DNA of 64,000 nucleotides, from NCBI RefSeq assembly GCF_034702125.1, contig NC_085876.1:18060014-18124013 (forward strand), in the 5' to 3' direction. Origin of the DNA: Engraulis encrasicolus (taxonomy: Eukaryota; Chordata; Actinopteri; Clupeiformes; Engraulidae). Shown here piece by piece: positions 1 to 42,075 of this stretch; position 1 is the first letter of the stretch; each line of letters begins with the position of its first letter. Made by a program: the position numbers and the translations under genes. The notes beneath the pieces are model-generated. The model worked only from the letters and a program-made list of their open reading frames with translations. It did not search any database and had not been told where the DNA came from.

Positions 1-29356
<29,356 letters not shown>

Positions 29357-29944
29357 GTTCCAACAAAAACCGTATCCCCTTGGTGCATTCCCAGAAGAAT
29401 CCGCGATCCCAGCACCACTGCACTTCTGACCGGGGAGATCGAATGGTCAGGCAGTGGGGTCGGCTCTGTGGCGTTGTTTACCTTGCACAATGTGCGCCTT
29501 TCTGCAAGCCAATGCGAGCGGAGTAATGATTACGACTGAGCTCCCCCTAGCACAACTGCTCTATTCGTGATGTGATGTGCTCTCCAAACAACAGTCAGCA
29601 TTAAACTATCGCCTCACTCACTCCTACTCATGTTCTAGGCTATGGCAGGGCTGGCGGCTGAGTGAGTAGGAGGGAGAACGAGAGATTTAGTCAGACTCAC
29701 TCAAGGTCATTTAAGACTTGAATACTAATAATTGGAAACAAAAACATGCTTATAACACATATCACACCTTAGTCCAGGGAAGGTAGAAATAACTTCAATA
29801 TTTTTTTTTCTCTACAGAAAACTGGAAAATATGACATGATGCGACAAAATCTGATATTGACATTTGGTATCCTCTCAGTAGGCTACGGTGCAGGCTCTAC
29901 ATATGACAGTGTGTATTGTTGGTCAAGAACTTCAGTAAAAAAAT
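29357..29944 (-). promoter_or_regulatory. enpp2: Putative enpp2 5' leader and promoter region
   Basis: Sequence upstream of the proposed start codon. No TATA box or other element could be identified with confidence. A GTAAAC donor near 29481 could belong to an alternative untranslated exon. Confidence 0.3.
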
Positions 29945-32236
29945 ATAGCTGCAAGCAGCAATGCGGGGCCAAGCAGTAAACTTGCCCAAGTCGCCACTGC
30001 AACAAAATTAACTGCAGCGCCCCCTTTAGGCCAAATCTCACCAATGTTGGTGTGCAATCTTTGGAGGGGAAGGTGATCATGTGAACCAAGTTTAGTTTGA
30101 ACAGACATTAGAATAGAGGTGAATCTTCAGTCTGAGGGGTGCAGGGGCTGGGGCAGTGGGTCTTTGGTTGACACTTTAGAGCAATAACAGAACTACGCAC
30201 ACACATCAGCTCTCGTCTCTTGTGTGTCCCGACCCCCTGCCGAGAATGGTGTCAGTGAACGTGCGCAAGGGGAGCAGAGGGGACAGAGAGATGAGAAAAA
30301 ATCCCTCCATTCTTTCCACAATTTTGAATGTCTGCTGTGAGCTGATAGTTTTTTCAATCGTTACGAAAATCCATACCTGGGTGCAACATGGTGTGAAGAT
30401 GACCTGTGTACCAATATTTTGAAAATTGGGAGTACGGTTCAAAAGATACAGGCAAAAATGTAGCTAAAATTTTGACCTGCTGGTGGCGCTACAGAGTTTG
30501 AGCTGGGGATTTGATTTTTTTTGTGGTAGGTCATGGGATGGACTACTATGTGTGTACAAAATCCCAGGCTAATTCAAGAAACGGTTGCTGAGATATGACC
30601 TCACTTCCTGTTTCACCACTTTTACGACAATTTTGATTGGCTGTCACGGCTAAACGATAAAAGATATCCAATATTCCTTGAGACCCCATGTGTACCTCAG
30701 TCCAGAGATACTATATACCAAGTTTCGGGCGAATTGGTCAAAATTTGTGGGAAAATTAGCATTTTTATTGAATTTTACAAAATTCAAAATGGCGGGAAAA
30801 CTATCCTGGCGGAAAATGACGTCATATGGTGCGTTGGATTCGTCTTGGCCCAAGGATTCCAGGGATACCAAGTTTATGAAAATTGGCCCAGCGGTTCAAA
30901 AGTTACAAGCAGAAATGTACCTGCAACTTTGACCTGCTGGTGGCGCTAGAGCGTTGGGACTGGGGACCTATAAATCGCTGTGGGTAATGCTGAGACTGTC
31001 CCTAATGTGTGTGCCAATTTACAGCATTTTCCTACCTACGGTTCTATGGGCTGCCATAGACTTGCTAAGGAGAAGAAAGGTGCCTATACAACAGGGGTAC
31101 TCAATTAAAAGTCCCCGAGGGCCAGTTTTTCAAAATTCCTCCCAATAAAGGGCCGGGCCGGGCCGACATGACCCCCCCCCCCAAAAAAAAATAAAATAAA
31201 TAAATAAAATAAAGCATGATAAGTCCTTTGTAAGCACAATACACAGGCACTCACACCCACAGCAAATATTTAGTTTCTAGTGACAGGATGGGAGAACATT
31301 TCTCTCATAAAGGGCCTGCATTGTGGGGTGAGGTGCCTGCCTTGCTCTCATTGCCACCCACCCTTCAGTATTTTTTTTAAATAACATAAGATTATCTGTT
31401 AGCCTATATTTGCAGACTACGTTCATAAAGATTTATTTCTTAGTGAGAAAACCAATAAGCCTGAAGATAACACTTTTCAAACACGTTGCTTATTATGACT
31501 TTGTTTATGCAGCTCTCACATGCCATGTTGATTAAATGCAAAAGCCAATAATACATTGTCAAGTTGCTCATAACTTTGTTTGCAGTCTTATGAGGGTCTT
31601 TGCATTCCAAACGAACTATTTGGGGACTGTTTAAAAGTGTGAAAAGTTTATTAAGCAATTCGTTTTTAGGCTACAATAGTTAGCTGCCAGCAGAGTTCAA
31701 ACACAGTTTGCCTTCATTTGTGTTAGCAACTAGCTACAGCTACTGCTAAACCAATTCGAAGTCCTAACACACTGTTTGCAATCAAATGTGGACCATTACT
31801 TTCAAAAACGATGCATAGAGAACTTTGTGAATAATTTATTTACAGGCTCTGATACAGTCCTTCCCTTGTAGTCTACCCACAACCTCTAATGCCAGCGTCG
31901 TAGGTGCTTCTGTCTGGAGCCTGCAGTGACTGACACAGAGGGAGAAACTGCCTGAGGGGGCGGGGCACGGCACGCTTCTTCATTGCGTCTGTGGCGCGAT
32001 TTCAAAATAAGAGCCGACAGCGCGATCGGACCAAAAAAAAAAAAAAAAAAAAAAAAATTTTTTTTTTTTTTTTAAATTTTTCAAAATGTTTCGAGAGCCA
32101 AAAAATAGATGCCCCGCGAGCCACAAATTGCTCGCGAGCCGCTATTTGAGTATGGGGGCTATATAATAATAATAATAAGCAGAAAACCTACTAACTCTAG
32201 AGGGGCCTTCGCCAGCTTCGCTGCTTGGCCCCTAAA
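29945..32236. mobile_element. Large unclassified repeat element with internal repeats
   Basis: Left GGGGCCAAGCAG and right CTGCTTGGCCCC are inverted. The block TGACCTGCTGGTGGCGCTA recurs at about 30475 and 30932 with surrounding homology. Split by the hAT element at 31092-32158. Confidence 0.55.
31092..32158. mobile_element. hAT-type element (CAGGGGTACTCAA)
   Basis: Ends CAGGGGTACTCAATTA / GCTATTTGAGTATGGGGG, flanks CTATACAA / CTATATAA (7 of 8). No transposase frame is visible. Contains an A/T hairpin at 32032-32073. Confidence 0.75.
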
Positions 32237-32239
32237 GAA

Positions 32240-32812
32240 AAAAAAAAATCAATTCCACTGAAGTAACAGTGTCTTGATAATGTCAGGTTTTCGCTTTCCC
32301 AAGAAAATAGGCGTACAGCACAAAAATGGGTTTCACACCACAGCAAAAAAGATCTAGGCCTACAGCAGTTATTTTAAATTAGTGATTTCCCATGCGAAGC
32401 CAACTTGACATTTTTAACTATTCTTAACATTTCCATAAATCCGTATAGCATGCAGGACAAAATCAATGGATCTGTGTCCTCTTGGAGGTGTGCTGAGGCA
32501 CTGTGAGCGGTTTTAACTGTGCTCTTGTCTGTTTACAGAGTCACTAATGGATGTCCCAACGTTTGAGAAACGGTTGCTCAACCCCTCTATGGCTGTTCCA
32601 GTAGTATTTGGGTTCAAACCGTCTGCACACATTACTCAGACAAATAAGTGTCTGCCTAACCCTGAATGCTTTACTCTGTGCCAGCCTACAATAATCTGGG
32701 GTATTTCTCAAAATCACTATTGCATGCAAACATACAGACTTTGTGTGAAATGGTGGGACATTGATATGATAACCTGTCATGGACCAATTTCTCCCTATTG
32801 ACTGTGGGAGTC
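32240..32812. other. Intergenic, no feature recognised
   Basis: The open frames here are short, show no codon signal and have no splice context that I can support. Confidence 0.4.
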
Positions 32813-33062
32813 AGAGGCGGACTTCCCATTAGTCAAACCTAGGCAATTGCCTGGGGCCCCGACCAAATCTGTCCTCCATAGGGGCCCCACAACTGTCACA
32901 CCAGTAAACACACCCAAAAAATGCAGGCTTGATCTTAATGTGTCACTTATGTAGGCTAAGTAAGTTATCAAAGATCTACATAAGACAAAACTCTTATGTC
33001 TATATAGAGGGCCCCATGTTTATATTTCGCCTAGGGCCCCAAAACGGCTAGATCCGTCCCTG
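32813..33062. mobile_element. GGGGCCCC MITE, second family, copy 1
   Basis: Contains CCTAGGCAATTGCCTGGGGC and TATATTTCGCCTAGGGCCCC. The second copy is at 46433-46706. Confidence 0.6.
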
Positions 33063-33644
33063 GTGGGAGTAGAGTGGCACAGTAGAGCACCTTTGCCATC
33101 ACTGGGCAAGTGGCCATGGGGATATAGACTTCTCAAATCTGCTCTGGGACATTTCCCAAATCTTCCCAAATTCTCCTTCTCACTCATTTCCTGTTGAGCG
33201 TCTAAAATGTAGAATGTGCCGAAAAAAAACCCAAAACAAAACAAAGCAAAAATTCAGACTACAGATTAGTATGGAAGGGAAAAAGTTACCAAAACGCAAA
33301 TACAGTACGTTATACAAAAAGGTGCTTGAATGAACGAATGTGAATTTGAATCAGGACAAGACACAAGATTTGAGTGTTCATAGGCAATAAGCAGCTTCCC
33401 CGTCAGACGGTGACCCCCCAGGATCAAAGCATACTGCTGCAGGTAAACGACATTTGGATGATGCCTCTTGCCCAGGACACCCTGGCAAAGAGATGATTAA
33501 TCTGAATGGGTCTTTTCTCCTGGTTAAATAAAGTAAAACATTTAAAAGACAGACAGGTGAGCTGAGTACAGTTTAAGAAGGGTGGTTGGGATATCCCACT
33601 TTGTTTTCATGCCTGCCTGCCTGCCTGCCTGCCTGTTTGCCACA

Positions 33645-36600
33645 ACCGTCCAAGCCTGCCTTCCTGCCCTCTGCCACATCATGACAACTATCATCAACAC
33701 ATCTCTGGAATCTGGTGTTGTGCCTGCCAGCTTCAAAACTGCTGCTGTGATCCCCACCCTGAAAAAACCTGGTCTGGACCCTGACGACCCCAACAACTAC
33801 CGTCCGATCTCCAACCTTCCTTTCCTCAGCAAAATCTTGGAAAGGGCAGTGGCGGCCCAACTCCAGCAGCATATGTCCCACCATGAGCTCTTTGAACCCC
33901 TGCAATCTGGTTTCAGAGCCCACCACAGCACAGAGACTGCACTTGTCAAAATCACCAACGACCTCCTCACTGCTGCTGACAAAGGCCACCTTACCATCCT
34001 CATCCTCCTGGACCTCTCAGCAGCATTTGACACAGTCTCTCATTCCATCCTGCTTGAACGGCTCTCAGGGTTCACTGGACTAACTGGCACAGCACCTAAC
34101 TGGTTTCATTCATATCTATCCAACCGCCAACAATATGTCACTCTCAAAGACTCACGCTCCACCACAGTTACCATCAGCCACGGCGTTCCGCAAGGTTCGG
34201 TGCTTGGCCCCCTTCTTTTCACCATCTACAGTGAGGAGAATAAGTATTTGATCCCTTGCTGATTTTGTTGGTTTGCCCACTATTAAAGACATGATCAGTC
34301 TTTAATGTTAATGATAAAATGTATTCTAATATGGAGAGACAGAATATCAAAAAGAAAATCCAGAAAATAACTTTGAAGAATATATATTTATTGATTTGTA
34401 TTCCATTGAGGAAAATAAGTATTTGACCCCTCTAGTCAAAGAAGACAAAATACTTGGTGGCAAAGCCCTTGTTTTCTTGTACAGAGGTCAGATGTTTCTT
34501 TCAGTTAATGACAATGTTTGTGAATATATTAGAAGGGATTTTTGTCCACTTTTCTTTGCAGATCATCTCTAAATAATTTAAGTTGTATGACTGTATCTTG
34601 GCAAATGGGAGCTTCTGTTCCCCCCACAGGATTATTATAGGGTTAATGTTTGGGAAACTGTCTAGGCCACTCCATGACCTTAATGTGCTTCTGCTTGAGC
34701 TACTCCTTCGTTGCTTGGGCTGTATGCTATGGATTATTATCATATTAGAAGGTCAATCCATGACCCACCTTCAGTCTAGTGGTGGTGGGAAAGAGGTTGG
34801 CATGCAGCATTGTACGTTTACATGTCTCCCTCCATTCATTTCTTGACGATGTGAAGTTGTCCTGTGTCTTGGTCAGACAAACAACCTCAAAACATAATGT
34901 TACCACTTTCATGTATGATGTTGGATAAGGTGTTGTTCTTGGGATCATAGGCAGCATTTGTTTTCCTCAAAACACATCGAGTTGTGATTTTGGTGTCATC
35001 TGATTCCAGCACCTCCCAATCATATCCTAATCCAGTTTGATGTTCATTGGCAGACCTCAGGTGAGCCTGAACAGGTTCCTTCTGAAGCAGGGGTACCATA
35101 CATGCACTGCAGGATTTTAATCCGCTGTGGTATTAAGTGTTTCCAATAGTTTTCTTAGTGATTAAGGTCCCAGCTGCCTTGAGATCATTTCCTAGCTCTT
35201 CCCATACAGATTTAGGGTGCTTTATCTCTGTTTTTTCTGGTTATTGAATCCCCACAAGGTCAAATCTTGTATGGAACCACAGACAGGCCTAAGATTGATG
35301 GTTGATTATCATGTTGTATGTCCTAAAGTTTGGAAAAAATGCACAAACAGTTTGCTCCTTAATATCCAGGAGCCCATTTCAGCCTTGTTGAGTTCTAAAA
35401 TCTTGTCCCTGACATCCTTTGACAGCTTTTTGGTCTTTCCCATGTTGGCGAGTTTAGTTTGATTAATTGACTGATACTATGGACTGATTCTGCAGATTCA
35501 ATGTGTCTTTTGTGCAGGTTGCTATTAACAGGTGTGTTCAATTCAGATAACAAGTTGATTGGAAGTGCCATTTGATCTGCGGGATCAGAACTCTTAATGG
35601 TTGGCAGGGGATCAAATACTTATTTCTCTCAATTAAATATAAATAATTTAATATATATTCTTTAGAATTAATTTCTGGATTTTCTTTTTGATATTCTGTC
35701 TCTCCATATTATAATACATTTGATCATTAACATTAAAGACTGATCACGTCTTTATTAGTGGGCAAACCAACAAAATCAGTAAGGGATCAAATACTTATTC
35801 TCCTCACTGTACATGCTCCCCCTTGGTCGTATCATCCGCTCCCATGGTCTCAGTTTCCACTGCTACGCCGACGACACACAGATATACATCAGCACCAAAC
35901 CCTCTCCTCTGTCCCCCCCCACCCCTCTATCCCCCCCACCCCTCTCGTCCACTGCCTGCAGGACATCAAAACCTGGATGACACACAATCTCCTCAAACTG
36001 AACAGCAATAAAACTGAGCTCATGGTGGTGGCACCAGCAATGCTGCAAAGGAAGGTTGGAGATCTCCACCTGGACATCGATGGATGCACCATCACCCCAT
36101 CCCCCGAAGTACGTAACCTGGGTGTCATCTTGGATTCATCACTTTCACTTCACTCCCACATCAAAAAAGTCACCAAATCGGCATTCTATCATCTCCGAAA
36201 CATCTCCAGACTCCGGCGTTCACTCTCTAAGACAGTTACGGAGACGCTCACTCACTCCTTCATCTCCTCCCGTCTGGACTATTGCAATGCCATCCTGCTT
36301 GGTCTACCCAACAAGGCCCTAGACAGACTGCAATATGTCCAGAACTCTGCTGCCAGGATCATAACAGGCACTAGACCCTGGCAGCACATCACCCCCATAC
36401 TCAAGCAGCTTCACTGGCTCCCCATCAAGTCACGGATTACCTACAAAGTCCTCCTCCTAACCTTCAAGTCCCTCCATGGTCTGGCACCCCACTACCTCAG
36501 TGACCTCCTTCACCCCTATGACCCCTCAAGATCCCTGCGGTCCTCTTCCAAGGGCCAGCTGATCGTCCCTCGTGCCAGGCTCAAGGCCACCAGTGACAGA

Positions 36601-36878
36601 GCCTTCCATGTTGCTGCTCCCATTCTTTGGAACAATCTGCCCGACCACATCCAAAATGCCCCTTCACTGGCCATGTTTAAGCAACACCTTAAGACACATC
36701 TCTTCCTGGAGGCTTATGGCTGCTAGTTCCACAAGCACTTTCACGCATTCACACACATGCTCACACACTGACGCGCACACACACTCACACTCTCCAACAC
36801 AACACTCTGTGAAGCGTCCTTGGGTGTTTTGAAAGGCGCTATATAAAACGAAAGTATTATTATTATTATTATTATTAA
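33645..36878 (+). mobile_element. CR1/L2-type LINE, 5'-truncated, split by Tc1
   Basis: Reverse transcriptase motifs in order: NNYRPISNLPFLSKILE, GFRAHHSTETALVKI, LLDLSAAFDTVSHSILLERL, GVPQGSVLGPLLFTIY, then after the Tc1 insertion [20 protein letters not shown] and the C-terminal HWLPIKSRITYK...TFKSLHGLAP. It ends GGCGCTATATAAAACG followed by (ATT)n. A frameshift lies in C-rich sequence at about 35914-35947. The endonuclease half is missing. Confidence 0.92.
34229..35809 (-). mobile_element. Tc1-type DNA transposon with dead transposase
   Basis: Ends CAGTGAGGAGAATAAGTATT / AATACTTATTCTCCTCACTG with TA on both sides (34227-34228, 35810-35811). The minus strand holds transposase remnants, KTNAAYDPKNNTLSN and ESGNIMF near 34900-35000, interrupted by stops. 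It sits exactly inside the LINE codon for the Y of FTIY. Confidence 0.9.
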
Positions 36879-37027
36879 GCCAACTAGGCAATTAGTAACC
36901 CCAGCTGAAAGGGGACCCCTTAGTAATGACTAGTTATTTAAGCTTACTTGTATTCAAATGACAGTAATGACTTAGTGAACGAGACAACATCTTCCTGAAA
37001 TATGATATTGCAATCAAAATATCTCTC

Positions 37028-37058
37028 ACCCTAACCCTAACCCTAACCCTAACCCTAA
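37028..37058. repeat. Interstitial telomeric repeat (CCCTAA)5
   Basis: Five CCCTAA units followed by a C-rich run, about 150 bp past the LINE tail. Confidence 0.95.
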
Positions 37059-37160
37059 CACCCCCCCCCCCCCCGCCCGCCCCAATACTTAAAGAAAAAA
37101 GAAGAAAATGACCCCCAAGTGAGTCTCTCTTTGCCTAGGGCCCCCAAATACCTTGCAATG

Positions 37161-37163
<3 letters not shown>

Positions 37164-37240
<77 letters not shown>
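37164..37240. repeat. (TGCC)n tetranucleotide microsatellite
   Basis: About 19 units of CCTG. A short version lies at 33609-33635. Confidence 0.98.
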
Positions 37241-37242
<2 letters not shown>

Positions 37243-37519
37243 TCTGTCTATGCCGAGTCTGCCTCTGCCCCCTGGCATGGATTACCTGGCCTCAGCATCA
37301 CATCCATCCCACCTGTGACTGGATCCCATCCCAGCTCGCGTCTCGCCACGGGCCACGATTAGCTTCCACATGACAGGTTGCCAGAGAGCATGATTAGCTG
37401 CCAGATGACAGGTTGCCAGAGAGCATGATTAGCTGCCAGATGACAGGTTGCCAGAGAAGGTCAGCTTTCATCCCTTCATACCTAACCAGAGGTGGAGTTT
37501 TATTAACTCCTCTTTGGAG

Positions 37520-37833
<314 letters not shown>

Positions 37834-38254
37834 TGTGTTGCTTACCATCCTGTATGTCTGCCCAGGGCTGGACAGAGACATAAATATGCCACTGGCTTTC
37901 TTGAACTCTCACAGGCTTTCTTGAACGGCCTCCTCTAAATTGTGGGCCAGCCTCAAATGCTACCTACAGACCAAGGGCGACCTATGCTGCCTAGTAGTGG
38001 AGGTAGCAGATGTTTTACCGTGAATTTGCTTTATTCGCTCGGGACGTGACATTGACATGCATGATTTAGCTAATCACATAACAGCTCTGGCTTTACAGCG
38101 TGGGACATTGAGAGAAATGAACATTCCAATTAGTTTTTGCATTAATGTTTTCATTTGTTCTGAACTAATGGCGGGCCAAATGTTTGCCATGCCCGGGACA
38201 GATTTGGCCCGCGGGCCTTTGTTTGGAGACAACGGCCTTAGTCCTTCACAATAG

Positions 38255-38410
38255 CCCTGTGTGCCAGAACACCAGTCCAACCCTGTGTTTACTCGTATGC
38301 CAGAACACCAGTCTAGGCCTGTGTTTACCCGTATGCCCGAACACCAGTCTAGGCCTGTGTTTACCTGTATGCCTGAACACCAGTCTAGGCCTGTGTTTAC
38401 CTGTCTGTCT
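38255..38410. repeat. 36-bp minisatellite, about 4 copies
   Basis: Unit built around GAACACCAGTCTAGGCCTGT and TTACC-GTATGCC. The minus-strand open frame with NTGLDWCSG repeats is a by-product. Confidence 0.9.
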
Positions 38411-40047
38411 GAGTGCTTTGCCTTTTGCTGGCCTTGCATGCTGGCACGGCCCTCTGTCACCTTCAAACGTGACACCATTTTGGTCAACAAATAAACAATA
38501 AAATGACTGAATAAGCAGACCATTAAATCACATAATTTAACGATTAACCTCTCAGCAAACAAGAGGATACTGCACCAAATTAACCTAATCAAGCCCCACC
38601 CTGCCTGGGCACTGGCAGAGGAGACCTGCAGGAGAGCCGCACTGGCAGGGAATGGCCTGGAGGGGGAGCACAGGGGGTTGTAACGTCATTCTCAATACCA
38701 AATCATTTACTACTACCCAAGCAGCCTCCTCAATACATTACACACACTGTACAGAATATGCTGTCAATTCACCCCTCCGCTTGTGAGCGAAAGTTTATGA
38801 AAGTTACTTTCTTCAAATAAACTCGTGCTGCCGTTGTTTGACAAAAGTCTTCTAAGCACGGACGGGACACACGTTGACCAAAGGTTATGCAAATATTGAC
38901 TTCCTAAAGTGCGCACCAAGTGAATTTCAAATGCATAGTCAAAGTTGAAAGGTAAAGGATAGGCTTGTGACGTTTGCGAAAGAGACGATTCTTTTGAACG
39001 GCTCCCAGAAGTGAACGATGAGAACAGCTGGGGGAGCCACTTAACCGCTTTTTCGTTCATTTTTCATAAATTGTGACCTTGACGTGAGTACTTTAATTTG
39101 GGGAAAAAACACAATTGTCTGCCGTAAAGAGTGGCAGAAACTGTCTTTCTCAGCACGAGGATAATCAGTTGTTGTTTGGACAAAATTTAATTAGAGGTGG
39201 AATCAAAATATTACATTCTAAACACTGAAGAAATCATTTTAAAAAGAGCCAAAAGAGGCAGTTTTTTCAACAGCTCTTTGAAAGGAACGAGCCACTATGA
39301 TCCGGATCCCGTCAAAGAGCCATAAATCCCATCACTAGAAAGGATGTGGTTCTGCTACATGGAGTCCTGGCCTGTGAGTTCTCTTAAAGAGTTCGGGTTG
39401 CTACTGTCATTCTGTTCCCTTTGGTTTTGCATTCCTGGTCAGCAACAACAACATTGTGGTTTTGTGGTGCCAATTGTCAGCACACACGCAAAGAAAAGTG
39501 TACGCTTGCCTCTGACATTTCCTGTCATCGTGAATCCAGTTGAGGACTTGAAATCCAGATTTAAACAAATTTCTTTAGCAAAAAATACAACTCAGAAAAG
39601 CCTTTCAACCACTAAGGTCATACTCAGAGTCCCCCTATTACTAGAGAATCTGGACGCACGCACGCACACACGCACATACACGCACACACGCACATACACG
39701 CACGCACGCACGCACACGCACACACCACTGGGCCCAGTACTGACCCCTTTTTGGCACTGACCCTGTTGGCTTCCCCGAACATCAACTCTCAAGTTCAGTA
39801 CTAGCACAACTTCAGGCTCTCGCACCCTCCTAATGAAAAGAACAATGGCCCCATGGTCTTTGCGGTTACTGTGTCAATAATCCCAATTCTCAGATCTGGT
39901 TGTTTTGTTTTGGTCCCGTAAAAGGAGGCCTGGTGTAACTATATCTCCATCTGCGTGTGCTGTGTGCTGTGTGCTGTGTGTGTGTGTGCATCTGTACTGC
40001 CAGGGCTGCTGACAGCTTTAATTGGGCCCAGGACAAAATCATCTGAA
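38411..40047. other. Intergenic, possible decayed hAT piece
   Basis: 38958-39338 has GAACGGCTCCCAGAAGTG and ends AAGAGCCATAAATCCCATCA, a pattern I associate with fish hAT ends. A CGCA-rich microsatellite is at 39655-39725. No gene recognised. Confidence 0.35.
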
Positions 40048-40780
40048 AGCAGGGGCGTAAAGTATACCCCCGCAGCCCACACGAGGCGGGGGCCCCACAT
40101 GGGCCCTTGAAGAAACGGGCCCCCTCCACAAGCCCTCTTTTTTCGTTCGGGGGGCACATTCTTGGAAGCTTGCAGGGGGGCCTGAAGTACTTGCGTTAAG
40201 TCAGTGTCTGATAGGGTCCCCCTTCCAATACGTACAATGTAATTGGGCCTGAGACAACTGAGCCGGTTGTCTCCCCCCCCCCACCCCCAATCCATCCCCA
40301 AGAACAAAGCCCTGAACTCACTATGACCGAATGGGAATTTGGTTCCCAGAAAAAAAAAAAAATTGAAGTAAAGAAAACAAGAGCAGTTTTGCAGACTTTG
40401 TTAAAGGAACGGTTACATACTCATTACAAGGCGCCCTCCAGGTCACAACTTATTAAACTACAGTACAGTACATGTGCAGAATATATAGTGGCATGTCCAA
40501 GACAGACAGCCATGTTTCGCTTCATGTAATTATGATGCTTGTGTAAACAAGGAAGTCAGCCTTATTTCATCTTCTTGTCTAAGCAGGGCCTTAAAGTATA
40601 CCCCCGCAGCCACCGCGAGGCAGGGGGGCCCATACGAGGCAGGGAGCCCACATGGGCCCTTGACTTGAAGAAACGGGCCCCCTGCACATGATATTAGGCC
40701 CTCTTTTTTTCGCTTGGGGGCCCATTCTTGGTAGCTTGCAGGGGGGGGCTGAAGTACTTGCGTTATGCCAGTGTGTCTAA
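40048..40780. repeat. Two copies of an AGTATACCCCCGCAGCC repeat
   Basis: 40066-40240 and 40590-40775 share AAAGTATACCCCCGCAGCC, ACATGGGCCCTTGA, AAACGGGCCCC and GAAGTACTTGCGTTA in the same orientation. Confidence 0.8.
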
Positions 40781-40912
40781 GCCTTTGTATGTTGTAGAGT
40801 ATATTGAAAAAAACATGTAGGCACATCCGCAGACAAGCCCTCGAGCGTCAAGATCCAACAGTTGTGTAACGAGGGTACCTCACTCTCAAAATATACACAT
40901 AAATACAATAAC

Positions 40913-41222
<310 letters not shown>

Positions 41223-41379
41223 GCTTTGCCTCTGTCCTTTCCCCTCCTATGTATTAAATATAAGTGGGCGGTGTCATTGTATAATGTCACTGATGCAGAA
41301 GAGGATGAAAAGAAGAAAACCTCAGCAGCATACAGTACAAGCATACAGTGAGAACACAGAGAAGCACTGCTGACCTGTC

Positions 41380-41535
41380 CTGTCTTGCACTTTATGTCAG
41401 TCTGTAAAATGTCAGTCTTGTATATGTCTATATGTCCTGGCATGGTATAGAGAGAAAACGTAATTTCATTTTCCTTGTATGACTTGTGCATATGAAGAAA
41501 GTAACAATAAAAGCTGACTTGACTAGACTTGACTT
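41380..41535 (+). mobile_element. LINE-like 3' tail
   Basis: TGTATGACTTGTGCATATGA...GTAACAATAAAAGCTGACTT followed by repeated GACTT, typical of a retroposon 3' end with a simple tail. No coding part remains. Confidence 0.5.
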
Positions 41536-41599
41536 GACTTGACCTGCTGGGTTAGTTAATACAAGGAACATCAGCCAGACTCACCACACACACACCCCA

Positions 41600-41603
<4 letters not shown>

Positions 41604-41694
<91 letters not shown>

Positions 41695-41790
41695 TGCGTG
41701 CGTGTGTGCATGCGTGCATGCGTGCATGCGTGCGTGCGCGTGTGTGTGTGTGTATGTGCGTGCGTGCGTGCGTGTGTGCTTGTGCATGTA
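41604..41790. repeat. (TG)n/(CGTG)n microsatellite
   Basis: TG block followed by CGTG and CATG units. Confidence 0.98.
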
Positions 41791-42075
41791 TGTGCTGCCG
41801 ACAGAAAGATAGTGAGAAGCATGACACATAGACAATGTTACCACAAGTCACGTGTGCGCATGTAGAGACTTTGTTGTGTAATTACTATGTTGTCAATGTG
41901 TCCACCATGTTCCACTGACCAGAAGGACTTCTCGTTCTGTTGAACAGACAGAAATGCTGCCTGCACATGTCAACATCAACAGCGTGCAATTTGTAGGAGT
42001 TATCCCCCCCCCCCCCTTCTGGTTTTGATACCTCCACTTCTTGTATTTGATTTTATTCTCGCTTTAATGGAACTA

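Noticed and set aside
29470..29530. Alternative enpp2 first coding exon using the GTAAAC donor near 29481
   Set aside because: No in-frame ATG precedes the donor. At most it is an untranslated exon.
37028..37058. Chromosome end
   Set aside because: Only five telomeric units, with unique sequence and genes on both sides, so it is interstitial.
38074..38592. 172-residue minus-strand open frame with NTGLDWCSG repeats
   Set aside because: Generated by a 36-bp minisatellite, with no family resemblance.
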